From RGIG5612 sp045599965 (GTDB lineage Bacteria > Bacillota > Clostridia > Lachnospirales > Lachnospiraceae): DNA of 64,000 nt. Positions 31,350 through 39,290 of the stretch are shown here, in pieces. Both the position numbers and the translations under genes were made by a program. The notes beneath the pieces were generated by a model that was not told the origin of the DNA, did no database searches, and saw only the letters and a program-made list of their open reading frames with translations. The stretch lies in NCBI GenBank assembly GCA_045599965.1, contig JAZRXA010000021.1, positions 28,680 through 92,679 of the forward strand, written 5' to 3'. Positions within the stretch are counted from its first letter, which is position 1. Each line of letters opens with the position of its first letter.

Positions 31350-32066
31350 TTACTTAACTTTATAAGAATCGACATTTTCTAGTATAGCTTTGAACAATCT
31401 TTGCTTACATCCAGGGTGATCTTTGTTCAATTTATCAGCTAATTCCTTAGCATATTGGCGTTTTGTCTCACCATCTACTGGACATGGATTTTTAAGCACT
31501 GGAAGGGCATATTTATTTGCAAATCCGATAATATCGGCTTCTTCAACATACATAAAAGGTCTAATCAAAGTTACTTGTGTCTTATCTAAATATGTAACCG
31601 GCGAAAATGAATGAAATCTGCCTTCAAAAATTAGGGAGAGCAGCATAGTTTCAATAATATCGTCTTTATGATGACCAAAAGCGCTTTTATTGCATCCGTG
31701 TTCTACAGCCAGGCTATTAAAAGCTCCTTTTCGCATCTTAGCACATAATGCGCATGGGCTTTTTTCTTTTCTATCGTCAAATACAATAGAGGCAATATCT
31801 GTTTGTGCTATATAGTATGGAATAGAGAGGTCATCACAAAATGTCTTAATTTTGTCAAAATCAATATTTCCAAAGCCTAGATCTACGCTAATAGCTTCTA
31901 ATTCATATTTATTTGGATAAAACCTTTGCAATTCTTTAAGCGCAATCAACAAAGAAAGGCTATCTTTGCCGCCAGAAACTCCAACAGCGATTTTGTCGCC
32001 GTCTTGAATCATATTGTAATCATCAATAGCTTTTCTTGTTAAACTTAATAATTGTTGTAATTTCAT
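31350..32066 (-). CDS. TtcA/TtuA-family tRNA thiolation PP-loop ATPase
   Basis: The 238-residue product has the PP-loop SGGKDS (31-36), a CALC pair, the GHHKDDIIETMLLSL segment, and NPCPVDGETKR near the end. The cysteines CxxC and C fit the [4Fe-4S] site of TtcA, which makes 2-thiocytidine at position 32 of tRNA, but the exact nucleotide is not certain in Firmicutes homologues. It is a single gene with its own promoter at 32160-32188. Confidence 0.85.
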   Translation of the reverse strand: MKLQQLLSLTRKAIDDYNMIQDGDKIAVGVSGGKDSLSLLIALKELQRFYPNKYELEAISVDLGFGNIDFDKIKTFCDDLSIPYYIAQTDIASIVFDDRKEKSPCALCAKMRKGAFNSLAVEHGCNKSAFGHHKDDIIETMLLSLIFEGRFHSFSPVTYLDKTQVTLIRPFMYVEEADIIGFANKYALPVLKNPCPVDGETKRQYAKELADKLNKDHPGCKQRLFKAILENVDSYKVK

Positions 32067-32159
32067 ATAAATTTACCGTCTTAAAATTTTTTTATTTTCT
32101 CTTAAAATTAAGAGTAGTTAAGCGAAATTTAATATTTTTGTCATTTTTTACTCGAATTT

Positions 32160-32188
32160 ATCCTAACATAACTATTCGCAAAAGTCAA
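32160..32188 (-). promoter_or_regulatory. Promoter of the TtcA-like gene
   Basis: On the minus strand TTGACT (32183-32188) and TAGGAT (32160-32165) are separated by 17 bases. A small CTCTTAA/TTAAGAG palindrome lies in the leader at about 32099-32113. Confidence 0.6.
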
Positions 32189-32232
32189 CTTTAACGAAAA
32201 GTATATATGGTAAATTAGGTATAATCAAGTGC

Positions 32233-33168
32233 CTAATTAGATGTGTTTTCAAGCTTTTCTAATATCTGATCAAAATATAAAGGTCTTGGCGCTGAAAATT
32301 CCATATATTCTCCTGTTGTCGGATGTTTGAAGCCTAAAATCTTCGCATGTAACGCCTGACCTAATACATTTTCGCTACCAAGCTTATATTCAGTCCTTTT
32401 GCCACCATACACTGGATCGCCAACAAGCGGATGATTTATGCTTGTGAGATGGACCCTAATTTGATGTGTACGGCCTGTTTCGAGTTTACACTCAATATGA
32501 GCATAATTTTTATAGTTTTTTATGACTTTATAATGAGTTGTAGCTGGTTTGCCTTTTGGGTTAAATCCCATCATTTTTCTGTCATTTTGCTTTCTTCCAA
32601 TAGGAAAAGAAATTGTACCAGAATCGTCTTTAAAGGTCCCAACAACTATCGCTTCGTAAATTCTGTTGATAGAATGCTCCTTGAACTGCTCTGCAAGCTT
32701 AAAATGTGAAGTATCTGTTTTAGCGCATACTATTACTCCAGATGTATCTTTATCAATTCTATGCACAATGCCTGGTCTGAGTATTCCATTGATGCCAGAA
32801 AGATCTTTACAATGATATAAAAGTCCATTTACAACAGTATTACTGTAGTGACCGCTTGAAGGATGAACAACCATGCCTCTTTTTTTATTTATCACAATAA
32901 TTTCGTGATCTTCATACAAAATTTCAAGCTCCAAATTTTCAGGAACAATTTCAAACAACTCAAGCGGTTCAGGAATTTCTAAGCAGATAGTATCGTGTTC
33001 TTTTACTTCATAATTGGCCTTTTTTGGCACTCCATTAACTTTCAAATTACCACATTTTATTAGCTTTTGAATGTAACTCCTTGAAAAATGGGCATTTTGC
33101 AAAGCTAAGAAACGATCTATTCTAATGTTGTCATCAAAGTCTGAAACTCTATAAATTACTTCACTCAT
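32233..33168 (-). CDS. RluD-type pseudouridine synthase
   Basis: The 311-residue product has an N-terminal S4 domain (about 14-70, RIDRFLALQNAHFSRSYIQKLI) and the catalytic motif HRIDKDTSGVIV (Asp about 138), followed by TGRTHQIRVHL. RluD modifies helix 69 of 23S rRNA; lspA-rluD (ylyB) order is common in Firmicutes. The start overlaps the lspA stop by 8 bases. It is the third pseudouridine synthase in the window. Confidence 0.92.
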   Translation of the reverse strand: MSEVIYRVSDFDDNIRIDRFLALQNAHFSRSYIQKLIKCGNLKVNGVPKKANYEVKEHDTICLEIPEPLELFEIVPENLELEILYEDHEIIVINKKRGMVVHPSSGHYSNTVVNGLLYHCKDLSGINGILRPGIVHRIDKDTSGVIVCAKTDTSHFKLAEQFKEHSINRIYEAIVVGTFKDDSGTISFPIGRKQNDRKMMGFNPKGKPATTHYKVIKNYKNYAHIECKLETGRTHQIRVHLTSINHPLVGDPVYGGKRTEYKLGSENVLGQALHAKILGFKHPTTGEYMEFSAPRPLYFDQILEKLENTSN

Positions 33169-33736
33169 TTCTCTTCCTCATGCTAAAAATCACATAATTT
33201 TTATCTTCTTTATATACAAATAGGAAATATATAATTAATAAAATTGCAGCTACTGTAACGCACATATCAGCGAAATTAAAGACCCAAAAATCAATAATTT
33301 TGAAGTAAATAAAATCAATTACGTACTTATGAGCTATTCTATCGATTAAATTTCCAACAGCACCTGCTGCTAAAGCAGATAGTAAATAATTAAGGAAAAT
33401 TCGATTGTTAAAAACCTTAATATCAAAGATTTCATCATTAAAAGTGGAGTATCTCTTCGACATGAGCGAATTTTTGACAAAAACGAAAATTAAGACTGCC
33501 AAAACTAAAGCGGTAATGATGTAAAACAACCACTGCATATTCTGCATGGATCCAAAAGCAGCTCCAAAGTTTTCGAGATACTCAAATTCTAAAATATCTT
33601 TAATTATTGTTAAAGAATTATCATTCTTAAGATATGAGACCGCAAAATGCTTCGTAACCTGGTCAATAGCTACTAAAACAAAAAATAGGGCGATTTCTAT
33701 CACAATATTTACTTGTGCTCTCTTCTTTCTATTCAT
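33161..33736 (-). CDS. lspA: Lipoprotein signal peptidase (signal peptidase II)
   Basis: A 191-residue membrane aspartyl protease with four helices that cleaves lipoprotein signal peptides. Catalytic aspartates are in GAVGNLIDR and FNFADM; the DQVTKHF motif is in the first helix. It is slightly longer than usual (about 160) because of an insert near residues 90-110 (SKRYSTFNDEIFDIKVFN). The start has a GGGAAGGA site. Confidence 0.94.
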   Translation of the reverse strand: MNRKKRAQVNIVIEIALFFVLVAIDQVTKHFAVSYLKNDNSLTIIKDILEFEYLENFGAAFGSMQNMQWLFYIITALVLAVLIFVFVKNSLMSKRYSTFNDEIFDIKVFNNRIFLNYLLSALAAGAVGNLIDRIAHKYVIDFIYFKIIDFWVFNFADMCVTVAAILLIIYFLFVYKEDKNYVIFSMRKRNE

Positions 33737-33773
33737 TTTTCATCCTTCCCTTTTGCATAATTATAAAAATGTT

Positions 33774-33841
33774 ACACAAGGCTATTTGTAGTTCATAGCA
33801 GATAGTATATCTGCTTGTGTTATATCTTTATTAACACAAGC
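33774..33841 (-). repeat. Cluster of competing inverted repeats at the 3' end of aroB
   Basis: GCTTGTGTT (33813-33821) pairs with AACACAAGC (33833-33841), and AGCAGATA (33797-33804) pairs with TATCTGCT (33808-33815). ACACAAG (33774-33780) can also pair with CTTGTGT (33814-33820). Stems share bases, so not all can form at once. Most lies in the last codons of aroB and the rest just after its stop. Confidence 0.6.
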
Positions 33842-34909
33842 AGTACCAATTTTATTTAACACAATATAGTTCATGCTATCACAACTTGCTTTTTTATCTT
33901 GTGTTAATTTAGATATAATACATTCAATAAATTTTCTTGTGAAATTCATAGAAATATTTAACCCAAAATTGACGCAAGTCTTCGCAAATCGCATTTCGTC
34001 ATCCAAGGTTATTAAACCTTTTGCTTTTGATATTCTCATTGCAACTGACATACCTAAAGTAACAGCTTGTCCATGTTTTATTTCATAATTAGTTGCGCAT
34101 TCAATTGCATGCCCAATAGTATGCCCAAAATTTAGCAAATGTCTTTCATTCTCGTCATATGGATCAATTTCAACAAAATGTTTTTTTACCAAAATTGAAT
34201 TAATAACGATATTTACCAAAAAATCAATAAAATTATCTGTTTTCAAGTCTGAAGCATGCTCGATATACTCAAAAAACTCGGCATCATATATTAATGCAGA
34301 TTTAATAACTTCGCCCATGCCATTAATTCTTTCTTCACGTTGGAGATCTTTATAAGTTAAAACATTGCTATAAACTAGTAACGGTTGATAGATAGCTCCG
34401 ACAATATTTTTATAATTATTAAAATCAACAGCGCATTTTCCGCCAATACTGGCGTCTACCTGTGCTAATAATGTGGTCGGAATTTGAATATAATTAATTC
34501 CGCGCTTAAAGCTAGAAGCGCAATATCCTGTTATATCCCCTATCACTCCACCGCCTAAAGCAATTAAAAAATCATCTTTATTAAACTCATAATCAATTAA
34601 AACTGTATATAAATCATCAATTGTACTAGAGTTTTTAACTGCTTCTCCCGAGTTTAATGTGACTGAAAATACATTTTGAGATAAATTAGAAAATATTTTT
34701 TTAATAGAATTTAAATATAAAGGTTCAACGTTCGAATCAGTAACAATTAAAACCTTTTTTTCTTTTAATTTGAATTTTTCGCATGCTTCGCTAAGATATT
34801 CAAATGAATCAGCAACATAAACATCATATCCATTAAAGGATCTATTATTAGTTGGCACATCAACATGAATAATCTCTATGAAATTTTTCTTGTAAGAATA
34901 CTTTTGCAT
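33782..34909 (-). CDS. aroB: 3-dehydroquinate synthase
   Basis: A 375-residue enzyme, second in the shikimate pathway, which converts DAHP to 3-dehydroquinate using NAD+ and a metal ion. Landmarks are LIALGGGVIGDITGYCASSFKRGI (NAD-binding), the PTTLLAQVDASIGGKCAVDFNNYKN segment, and the metal histidines in NFGHTIGHAIE. No other aromatic pathway genes are near. It is probably co-transcribed with lspA. Confidence 0.96.
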   Translation of the reverse strand: MQKYSYKKNFIEIIHVDVPTNNRSFNGYDVYVADSFEYLSEACEKFKLKEKKVLIVTDSNVEPLYLNSIKKIFSNLSQNVFSVTLNSGEAVKNSSTIDDLYTVLIDYEFNKDDFLIALGGGVIGDITGYCASSFKRGINYIQIPTTLLAQVDASIGGKCAVDFNNYKNIVGAIYQPLLVYSNVLTYKDLQREERINGMGEVIKSALIYDAEFFEYIEHASDLKTDNFIDFLVNIVINSILVKKHFVEIDPYDENERHLLNFGHTIGHAIECATNYEIKHGQAVTLGMSVAMRISKAKGLITLDDEMRFAKTCVNFGLNISMNFTRKFIECIISKLTQDKKASCDSMNYIVLNKIGTACVNKDITQADILSAMNYK

Positions 34910-34929
34910 AGCTTATTCCTTCACTAAAC

Positions 34930-34965
34930 TTTTATCAAACATAAAACTATTTATATTTGATAAAA
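34930..34965 (-). promoter_or_regulatory. Inverted repeat in the aroB leader
   Basis: TTTTATCAAA (34930-34939) and TTTGATAAAA (34956-34965) are perfect ten-base arms separated by 16 bases, between the sepF terminator and the aroB start. It could be an operator or an AU-rich leader hairpin. Confidence 0.45.
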
Positions 34966-34997
34966 ATTTAGCTGCCAAACGTTTCCGAAAGGCAGCC
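34963..34997 (-). terminator. Intrinsic terminator of the sepF operon
   Basis: GCTGCC (34971-34976) pairs with GGCAGC (34991-34996); on the minus strand it is followed by TAAATTTTTAT. The loop is 14 bases and may be internally structured. Confidence 0.7.
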
Positions 34998-35035
34998 AAC
35001 AACTTTTTAATTATAAATATTTATTTAGTTATATA

Positions 35036-35590
35036 TTATAGTAATGGTGATTTAAATCCAGCTATATCGAATGAATTACTTTCTGCATTAAAGATATCTT
35101 GGAAATCACCAGAAATATCAACTGAATTAGGTGTTGCGATAAAGATGTAATTTGAAATCTTTTGAAGATTTCCATCTAAAGCGTAACAAGAACCTGAAAT
35201 AAAATCGATAATTCTTTGTGAAATCTCTACATGTAATCCTTCAAAATTAATTACTACAGCTTTACCAAGTAATAAAGTTTCAGTAATTTCTCTTGAATCT
35301 TCGATAGAAGAAGGTTTGAAAATACAAACTTCTTGCTGTCCTCTACCAGTTCTAATAGAATTTACTCTAGCGCTATTAACTGGATGAGGAGTTTGCGCTT
35401 TTGCATAAGCAGGAGCAACTTTTTCTTCTTCAATCTTTTCTTTTTTCTTTAATGGTGCTTTTTTGAATTCTTCTTCTGGAAGAAAATCTTCGTCATCATC
35501 GTAGAATTCGTCATCATCATAGAAATCATCGTCGTAGTCTTCGTCTTTAATTGTAAAAGCATTTAAAAACTTATCACTGAATTTTCCCAT
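35036..35590 (-). CDS. sepF: Cell division protein SepF
   Basis: A 184-residue FtsZ-ring membrane-anchoring protein. Residues 1-15 form the short amphipathic membrane-binding helix. A strongly acidic Asp/Tyr stretch (17-45) follows, then the C-terminal SepF domain (about 88-165, with VCIFKPSSIEDSREITETLL and VINFEGL). It follows yggS by 3 bases, as is usual in Gram-positive bacteria. The start has an AAAGGAG site. Confidence 0.94.
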   Translation of the reverse strand: MGKFSDKFLNAFTIKDEDYDDDFYDDDEFYDDDEDFLPEEEFKKAPLKKKEKIEEEKVAPAYAKAQTPHPVNSARVNSIRTGRGQQEVCIFKPSSIEDSREITETLLLGKAVVINFEGLHVEISQRIIDFISGSCYALDGNLQKISNYIFIATPNSVDISGDFQDIFNAESNSFDIAGFKSPLL

Positions 35591-35593
35591 GAA

Positions 35594-36304
35594 TCAATCT
35601 CCTTTGTGATTAATTTCCCTGTTATAGTCTCTTTTACCAAAAATATCCGTTCCAACACGAACAAAATTGGCCCCCTCATCGATGGCAACCAAATAATCAT
35701 TGCTCATGCCCATAGATAAAATTAGCTCATTTATATTATCAATGTTTAAGGCTAGAATGTCAATAGACAAATTGTATAGCGAAGCAAAATATCCCCTACT
35801 ATTTTCAGGGTTTTCGCTCGCAGGCGCTATTGTCATAAGGCCTTTAATTTTTACATTATTAAGCGTCGAAACTTCTTTAACTAATTCAATTGCGCCCTCT
35901 TTTTCAATGCCAAATTTGCTTTCTTCTCCAGAAATATTAACTTGGATCAAAATATTGACAACTATGCCCTTCTTTTTAGCCTGTTTATCAATTTCTAAAG
36001 CCAATTTATAAGAATCAACAGAATGAATTAAATAAACTTTGTCTACAATATATTTAACCTTGTTAGTTTGTAAATGGCCAATAAGATGCCATCTAATATC
36101 AGAAGGCAAAGAATCGTACTTACTTAGAAGCTCTTGAACCTTATTTTCACCAAAATCTCTAATACCTAAATTATAAGCTTCTAAAACCATTTCTGCAGGA
36201 TGTGTTTTGCTGACAGCAATAAGATGAACATCTTGGGCATGTTTCGAATGCTTAGCAGCAACACTTATATTATTAAGAACATTAGTTAAATTTTCTTTAA
36301 TCAT
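35594..36304 (-). CDS. YggS/PLPBP family pyridoxal phosphate homeostasis protein
   Basis: A 236-residue alanine racemase-fold protein. The PLP lysine is in LIAVSKTHP (about residue 33). GENKVQEL, WHLIGHLQTNKVKY and LSMGMSNDYLVAI are family signatures. It buffers PLP and affects amino-acid balance, and is a monomer without racemase activity. Overlaps the upstream gene by one base. Confidence 0.94.
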   Translation of the reverse strand: MIKENLTNVLNNISVAAKHSKHAQDVHLIAVSKTHPAEMVLEAYNLGIRDFGENKVQELLSKYDSLPSDIRWHLIGHLQTNKVKYIVDKVYLIHSVDSYKLALEIDKQAKKKGIVVNILIQVNISGEESKFGIEKEGAIELVKEVSTLNNVKIKGLMTIAPASENPENSRGYFASLYNLSIDILALNIDNINELILSMGMSNDYLVAIDEGANFVRVGTDIFGKRDYNREINHKGD

Positions 36305-37689
36305 TATCTATTGATAACCTGGTCTTCTTTAACACCTTTAGAATCAGTCATAACTCTGTCATACATCGAAATGCTGCCGGCAATCTGCGAAGAAACAATA
36401 TATGAAGAATTATTTTCACCAATAATTTCAACCATTTTGAAATTAGTATAACCATTATTAACAACGAAAACTCCTTGAAGGTTTTCTTTATTACCAACCT
36501 TAAATAAAGAATTCGTTTCATTCATAACTAAAATGTCGCCATCATTAAATACATCTGTACTAACATAACAATTTTTATCATCGCGTTTAACAATATCAGC
36601 AGGAATAAACTGAACAGATGAAGAACCATCAGCTAAAATAACTTGTTTATTAAAACCATCCGATGAAGAATTACCACCCTGAGTAATATACTCAAGAGGA
36701 ATAGCATAAAATTGTTTTTCAGTGACAGACGTTTTAGGAATCTTTAATCCCTTCTTAGTATCATCAAGAATTTGGATTTGAAGATAACGATCAGCAATGT
36801 AACGAATCATGTACTTATTAAGAGAAACAACACCATAAGTTTTTCCAGACTTAGTAAATGTTTCAAAAGCGCCATAAGTTTCAACGCCATCTTTAAGAAA
36901 TTCAATAGAAAGTTCATCTAAACCTTCAAAAGTTTTCGGATCATTAATTTGGAAAACAATCTTCCAATCACCTGAAGTAACAACTTTATAAGCAGGCGAG
37001 TCTTTCTTAATCAAATCACCAGATTTAATAATATTTTTATTATAATCCGATTTTCTAAAAGAATTATTGTTAATATCTTCAAGTCTAAAATTTTCAAAGC
37101 CATCAATATTGTGAATAATGTCACCAGAAATTTCGGAGCTGTAAACAAAAAATGATGAATTACCAGAAACATCATTATTCAAATCAGAAAAAACAGAACC
37201 ATTAATAAGGTCCATAATTTGCGAATCAACCTTATACTTAAAATTGTTAACATCATAATAATTAATAGGATTAAAAGAAGTATCAAAATCGTATAACGAG
37301 TTTTTAATCTTTAAAAGATTATCCGCACTTAAGATAGATTGATTTTTAGCAGCTTCTTCGATTTTTGCAGACAATTCACCACTACTGTCAATAACATATG
37401 TCTTTTCATTAACATGTACCGTAGAACCATCTCCAACAAAGAAAATAATATAACCATTATTATTAGCATTAACAATGGTTTCCTCACGAAGAATAAGTCC
37501 TGTGTACTGCCCTTCAAACCTACTAGCAGTAACACCTTCAGTAACCTCAACGACAGAGGTCCTCGTACTAAAAAAATACACGCAAGAATAAACAACTAAA
37601 TATAGGATTATTAATAAACAAAGAATTATTCCTACATTTAGTTGTTTTTTATTTTTCTTATTCTTTTTTTTAGTAAATGAATTAGGCAT
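36304..37689 (-). CDS. HlyD-like membrane protein of the sepF cluster
   Basis: The 461-residue product has a Lys/Asn-rich N-terminus (about 1-17), a membrane helix (about 19-42) and a large extracellular beta-rich part with a barrel-sandwich start (YTGLILREETIVNANNNGYIIFF). It resembles the HlyD-like proteins found beside sepF/yggS in Clostridia. No partner ABC or RND transporter is near. A cell-envelope role near the division site is a guess from position. One-base overlaps on both sides show tight coupling. Confidence 0.75.
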   Translation of the reverse strand: MPNSFTKKKNKKNKKQLNVGIILCLLIILYLVVYSCVYFFSTRTSVVEVTEGVTASRFEGQYTGLILREETIVNANNNGYIIFFVGDGSTVHVNEKTYVIDSSGELSAKIEEAAKNQSILSADNLLKIKNSLYDFDTSFNPINYYDVNNFKYKVDSQIMDLINGSVFSDLNNDVSGNSSFFVYSSEISGDIIHNIDGFENFRLEDINNNSFRKSDYNKNIIKSGDLIKKDSPAYKVVTSGDWKIVFQINDPKTFEGLDELSIEFLKDGVETYGAFETFTKSGKTYGVVSLNKYMIRYIADRYLQIQILDDTKKGLKIPKTSVTEKQFYAIPLEYITQGGNSSSDGFNKQVILADGSSSVQFIPADIVKRDDKNCYVSTDVFNDGDILVMNETNSLFKVGNKENLQGVFVVNNGYTNFKMVEIIGENNSSYIVSSQIAGSISMYDRVMTDSKGVKEDQVINR

Positions 37690-38117
37690 TAAAGTGAAAG
37701 TTCAACAAATTCCTTAAACTTATCTAAAAGGTTGTTTTCATTCATAGATAAGCTAACAATAAAATTAACTTTTAATTTATCAGCCAAAGTAATTAAATTA
37801 TCGATAGCTTCATTAACATCCGAATCAGGATTTTCATCAATATTAGCTAAGGTTATAAAGCTATCAAAATAAATAGTCTCTATATCATTATTTCCAGAAA
37901 CTAAACCACAAATAAAACCAAATAAGGTTTCGGTATTAAAAACTGGATATTCTTTAACATTAATAAGACGGATATTTCTATCCAAATCGAACATATGCTT
38001 AGCGTTTTTATCGAGATAAATAACAACACCATCTGATGTCTTAGCTTCAGCATTAGCTGAATCTAAAATAAATTTAGTTTTGCCTTTACCTTTTTCGCCA
38101 ACAATTAGCTTGACCAT
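37689..38117 (-). CDS. Small P-loop ATPase-like protein
   Basis: The 142-residue product begins MVKLIVGEKGKGKTKFILDSAN, a Walker A motif (G7-x4-GKT), and has a Walker B-like IETIYFDSF near residue 80. It lacks any extra domain. Homologues in Clostridia are often loosely named twitching-motility or PilT-like; I do not trust that name because no pilus genes are present. It overlaps the HlyD-like gene by one base. The start has a GGAGGT site. Confidence 0.7.
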   Translation of the reverse strand: MVKLIVGEKGKGKTKFILDSANAEAKTSDGVVIYLDKNAKHMFDLDRNIRLINVKEYPVFNTETLFGFICGLVSGNNDIETIYFDSFITLANIDENPDSDVNEAIDNLITLADKLKVNFIVSLSMNENNLLDKFKEFVELSL

Positions 38118-38140
38118 AGTATTGTACCTCCAAAAAATAT

Positions 38141-38536
38141 TTATTTATAAGCATTACGCCAATCAAGATCACCTCTGTCAATAGCCATAACCAAAATCTC
38201 TGCAGACGCGACATTTGTAGCAACTGGAATATTATGGATATCGCATAAATCATAAACACGAGTATAATCTAGTTCGTTTTGACGGAACTTAACAGGATCA
38301 CGAAGAAAAATAACAGCATCAATTTGGTTGCATTCAATTTGTGCGCTCATCTGACGTCCGCCACCTAAATGTCCAGATAAAAATTTATGAATATTTAAGT
38401 TAGTGACATCTTCAATAAGCTTGCCGGTCGTCTCTGTCGCATAAAGATCATGTTTCGACAAGATACCCTTGTAAGCAATACAAAAATTTTGCATTAATTC
38501 TTTTTTTGAATCATGAGCAATCAGACCGATGTTCAA
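38141..38536 (-). CDS. Methylglyoxal synthase homologue with altered active site
   Basis: A 131-residue MgsA-family protein (MNIGLIAHDSKK; TNLNIHKFLSGHLGG; HNIPVATNVASAEIL). In E. coli numbering the catalytic Asp71 in GGDQQ is Gly60 here (GGGRQ), His98 is Asn87, and the phosphate loop ATGTTG reads ATETTG. Asp101 is kept as Asp90. Synthesis of methylglyoxal from dihydroxyacetone phosphate is therefore doubtful. It starts with TTG after a GGAG site. It ends 23 bases before the ATPase gene start. Confidence 0.82.
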   Translation of the reverse strand: MNIGLIAHDSKKELMQNFCIAYKGILSKHDLYATETTGKLIEDVTNLNIHKFLSGHLGGGRQMSAQIECNQIDAVIFLRDPVKFRQNELDYTRVYDLCDIHNIPVATNVASAEILVMAIDRGDLDWRNAYK

Positions 38537-38569
38537 AGCTACAATTCTCCTAAATTTATTAATAATATA

Positions 38570-39262
38570 TTATAACACAATATTTTGTTCCCTGAAACTT
38601 AAATATTTATTATCACCAATAATAATATGGTCTAAAAGTTTAATCCCAATAATCTCTCCAGCTTCCTTAACTTTAGATGTGCAACTAATATCCATCTTGC
38701 TAGGATTAACTTCTCCACTAGGATGATTATGAAGCAAAATAATATTAACAGCACTTTCTTTAAGAGCTTCGCAAAATATCTCTCTAGGAGAAAGAAGTGA
38801 GGCGTTAACAGTACCTTTAGACATAACTTTTTCTTTAATAAGATTACCAGCAGAATCAACCATAAGTAAAATCACTACTTCTCTATCAAGATGCCTTAAA
38901 TCTTCATAAAAATATTCGGCAACAGTCTTAGGATTATTAAGAACCAAAGATTTCTTTCTAACAGATTTTGAAATCCTTTTAGAAATCTCAAAAACAGCCT
39001 TAATTTGTAAAGCCTTAACTTTACCAATGCCTTTAATAAGCATTAAATCACTGATGCTGGAATTATAAATATTCAATAAAGACGAAGATTTAGCATTGAA
39101 TGAAAGAATTTTATCAGCAAGCTCAATACAATGCTCATCAGCTGAACCAGAGCGAATAATAATAGCTAACAATTCAGCATCGGAAAGAGATTCTGGGCCA
39201 TACTTAATAAATTTTTCATCAGGTCTTAAATCCGGTCCTAAATCTTTAATAGTTTTATTCAA
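38570..39262 (-). CDS. radC: RadC family JAB/MPN metalloprotein
   Basis: The 230-residue product has an N-terminal helix-hairpin-helix (MLIKGIGKVKALQIKA region) and a C-terminal JAMM domain with HNHPSGEVNPSKMD, the zinc histidines, serine and aspartate. RadC's role in repair is unsettled. The start is TTG at 39262 with AGAGGA 6 bases before it; that Shine-Dalgarno lies in the 3' arm of a terminator-like hairpin (39264-39284). Confidence 0.93.
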   Translation of the reverse strand: MNKTIKDLGPDLRPDEKFIKYGPESLSDAELLAIIIRSGSADEHCIELADKILSFNAKSSSLLNIYNSSISDLMLIKGIGKVKALQIKAVFEISKRISKSVRKKSLVLNNPKTVAEYFYEDLRHLDREVVILLMVDSAGNLIKEKVMSKGTVNASLLSPREIFCEALKESAVNIILLHNHPSGEVNPSKMDISCTSKVKEAGEIIGIKLLDHIIIGDNKYLSFREQNIVL

Positions 39263-39263
39263 A

Positions 39264-39284
39264 AAGTCCTCTTTTCTAGGACTT
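39264..39284 (-). terminator. Terminator-like hairpin overlapping the radC ribosome binding site
   Basis: AAGTCCT (39264-39270) and AGGACTT (39278-39284) form a seven-pair stem with a seven-base loop. On the minus strand the second arm runs into TTTTTG, where the radC TTG start lies. It may end the upstream miaA-operon transcript or mask the radC start. Confidence 0.6.
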
Positions 39285-39290
39285 CACTCA

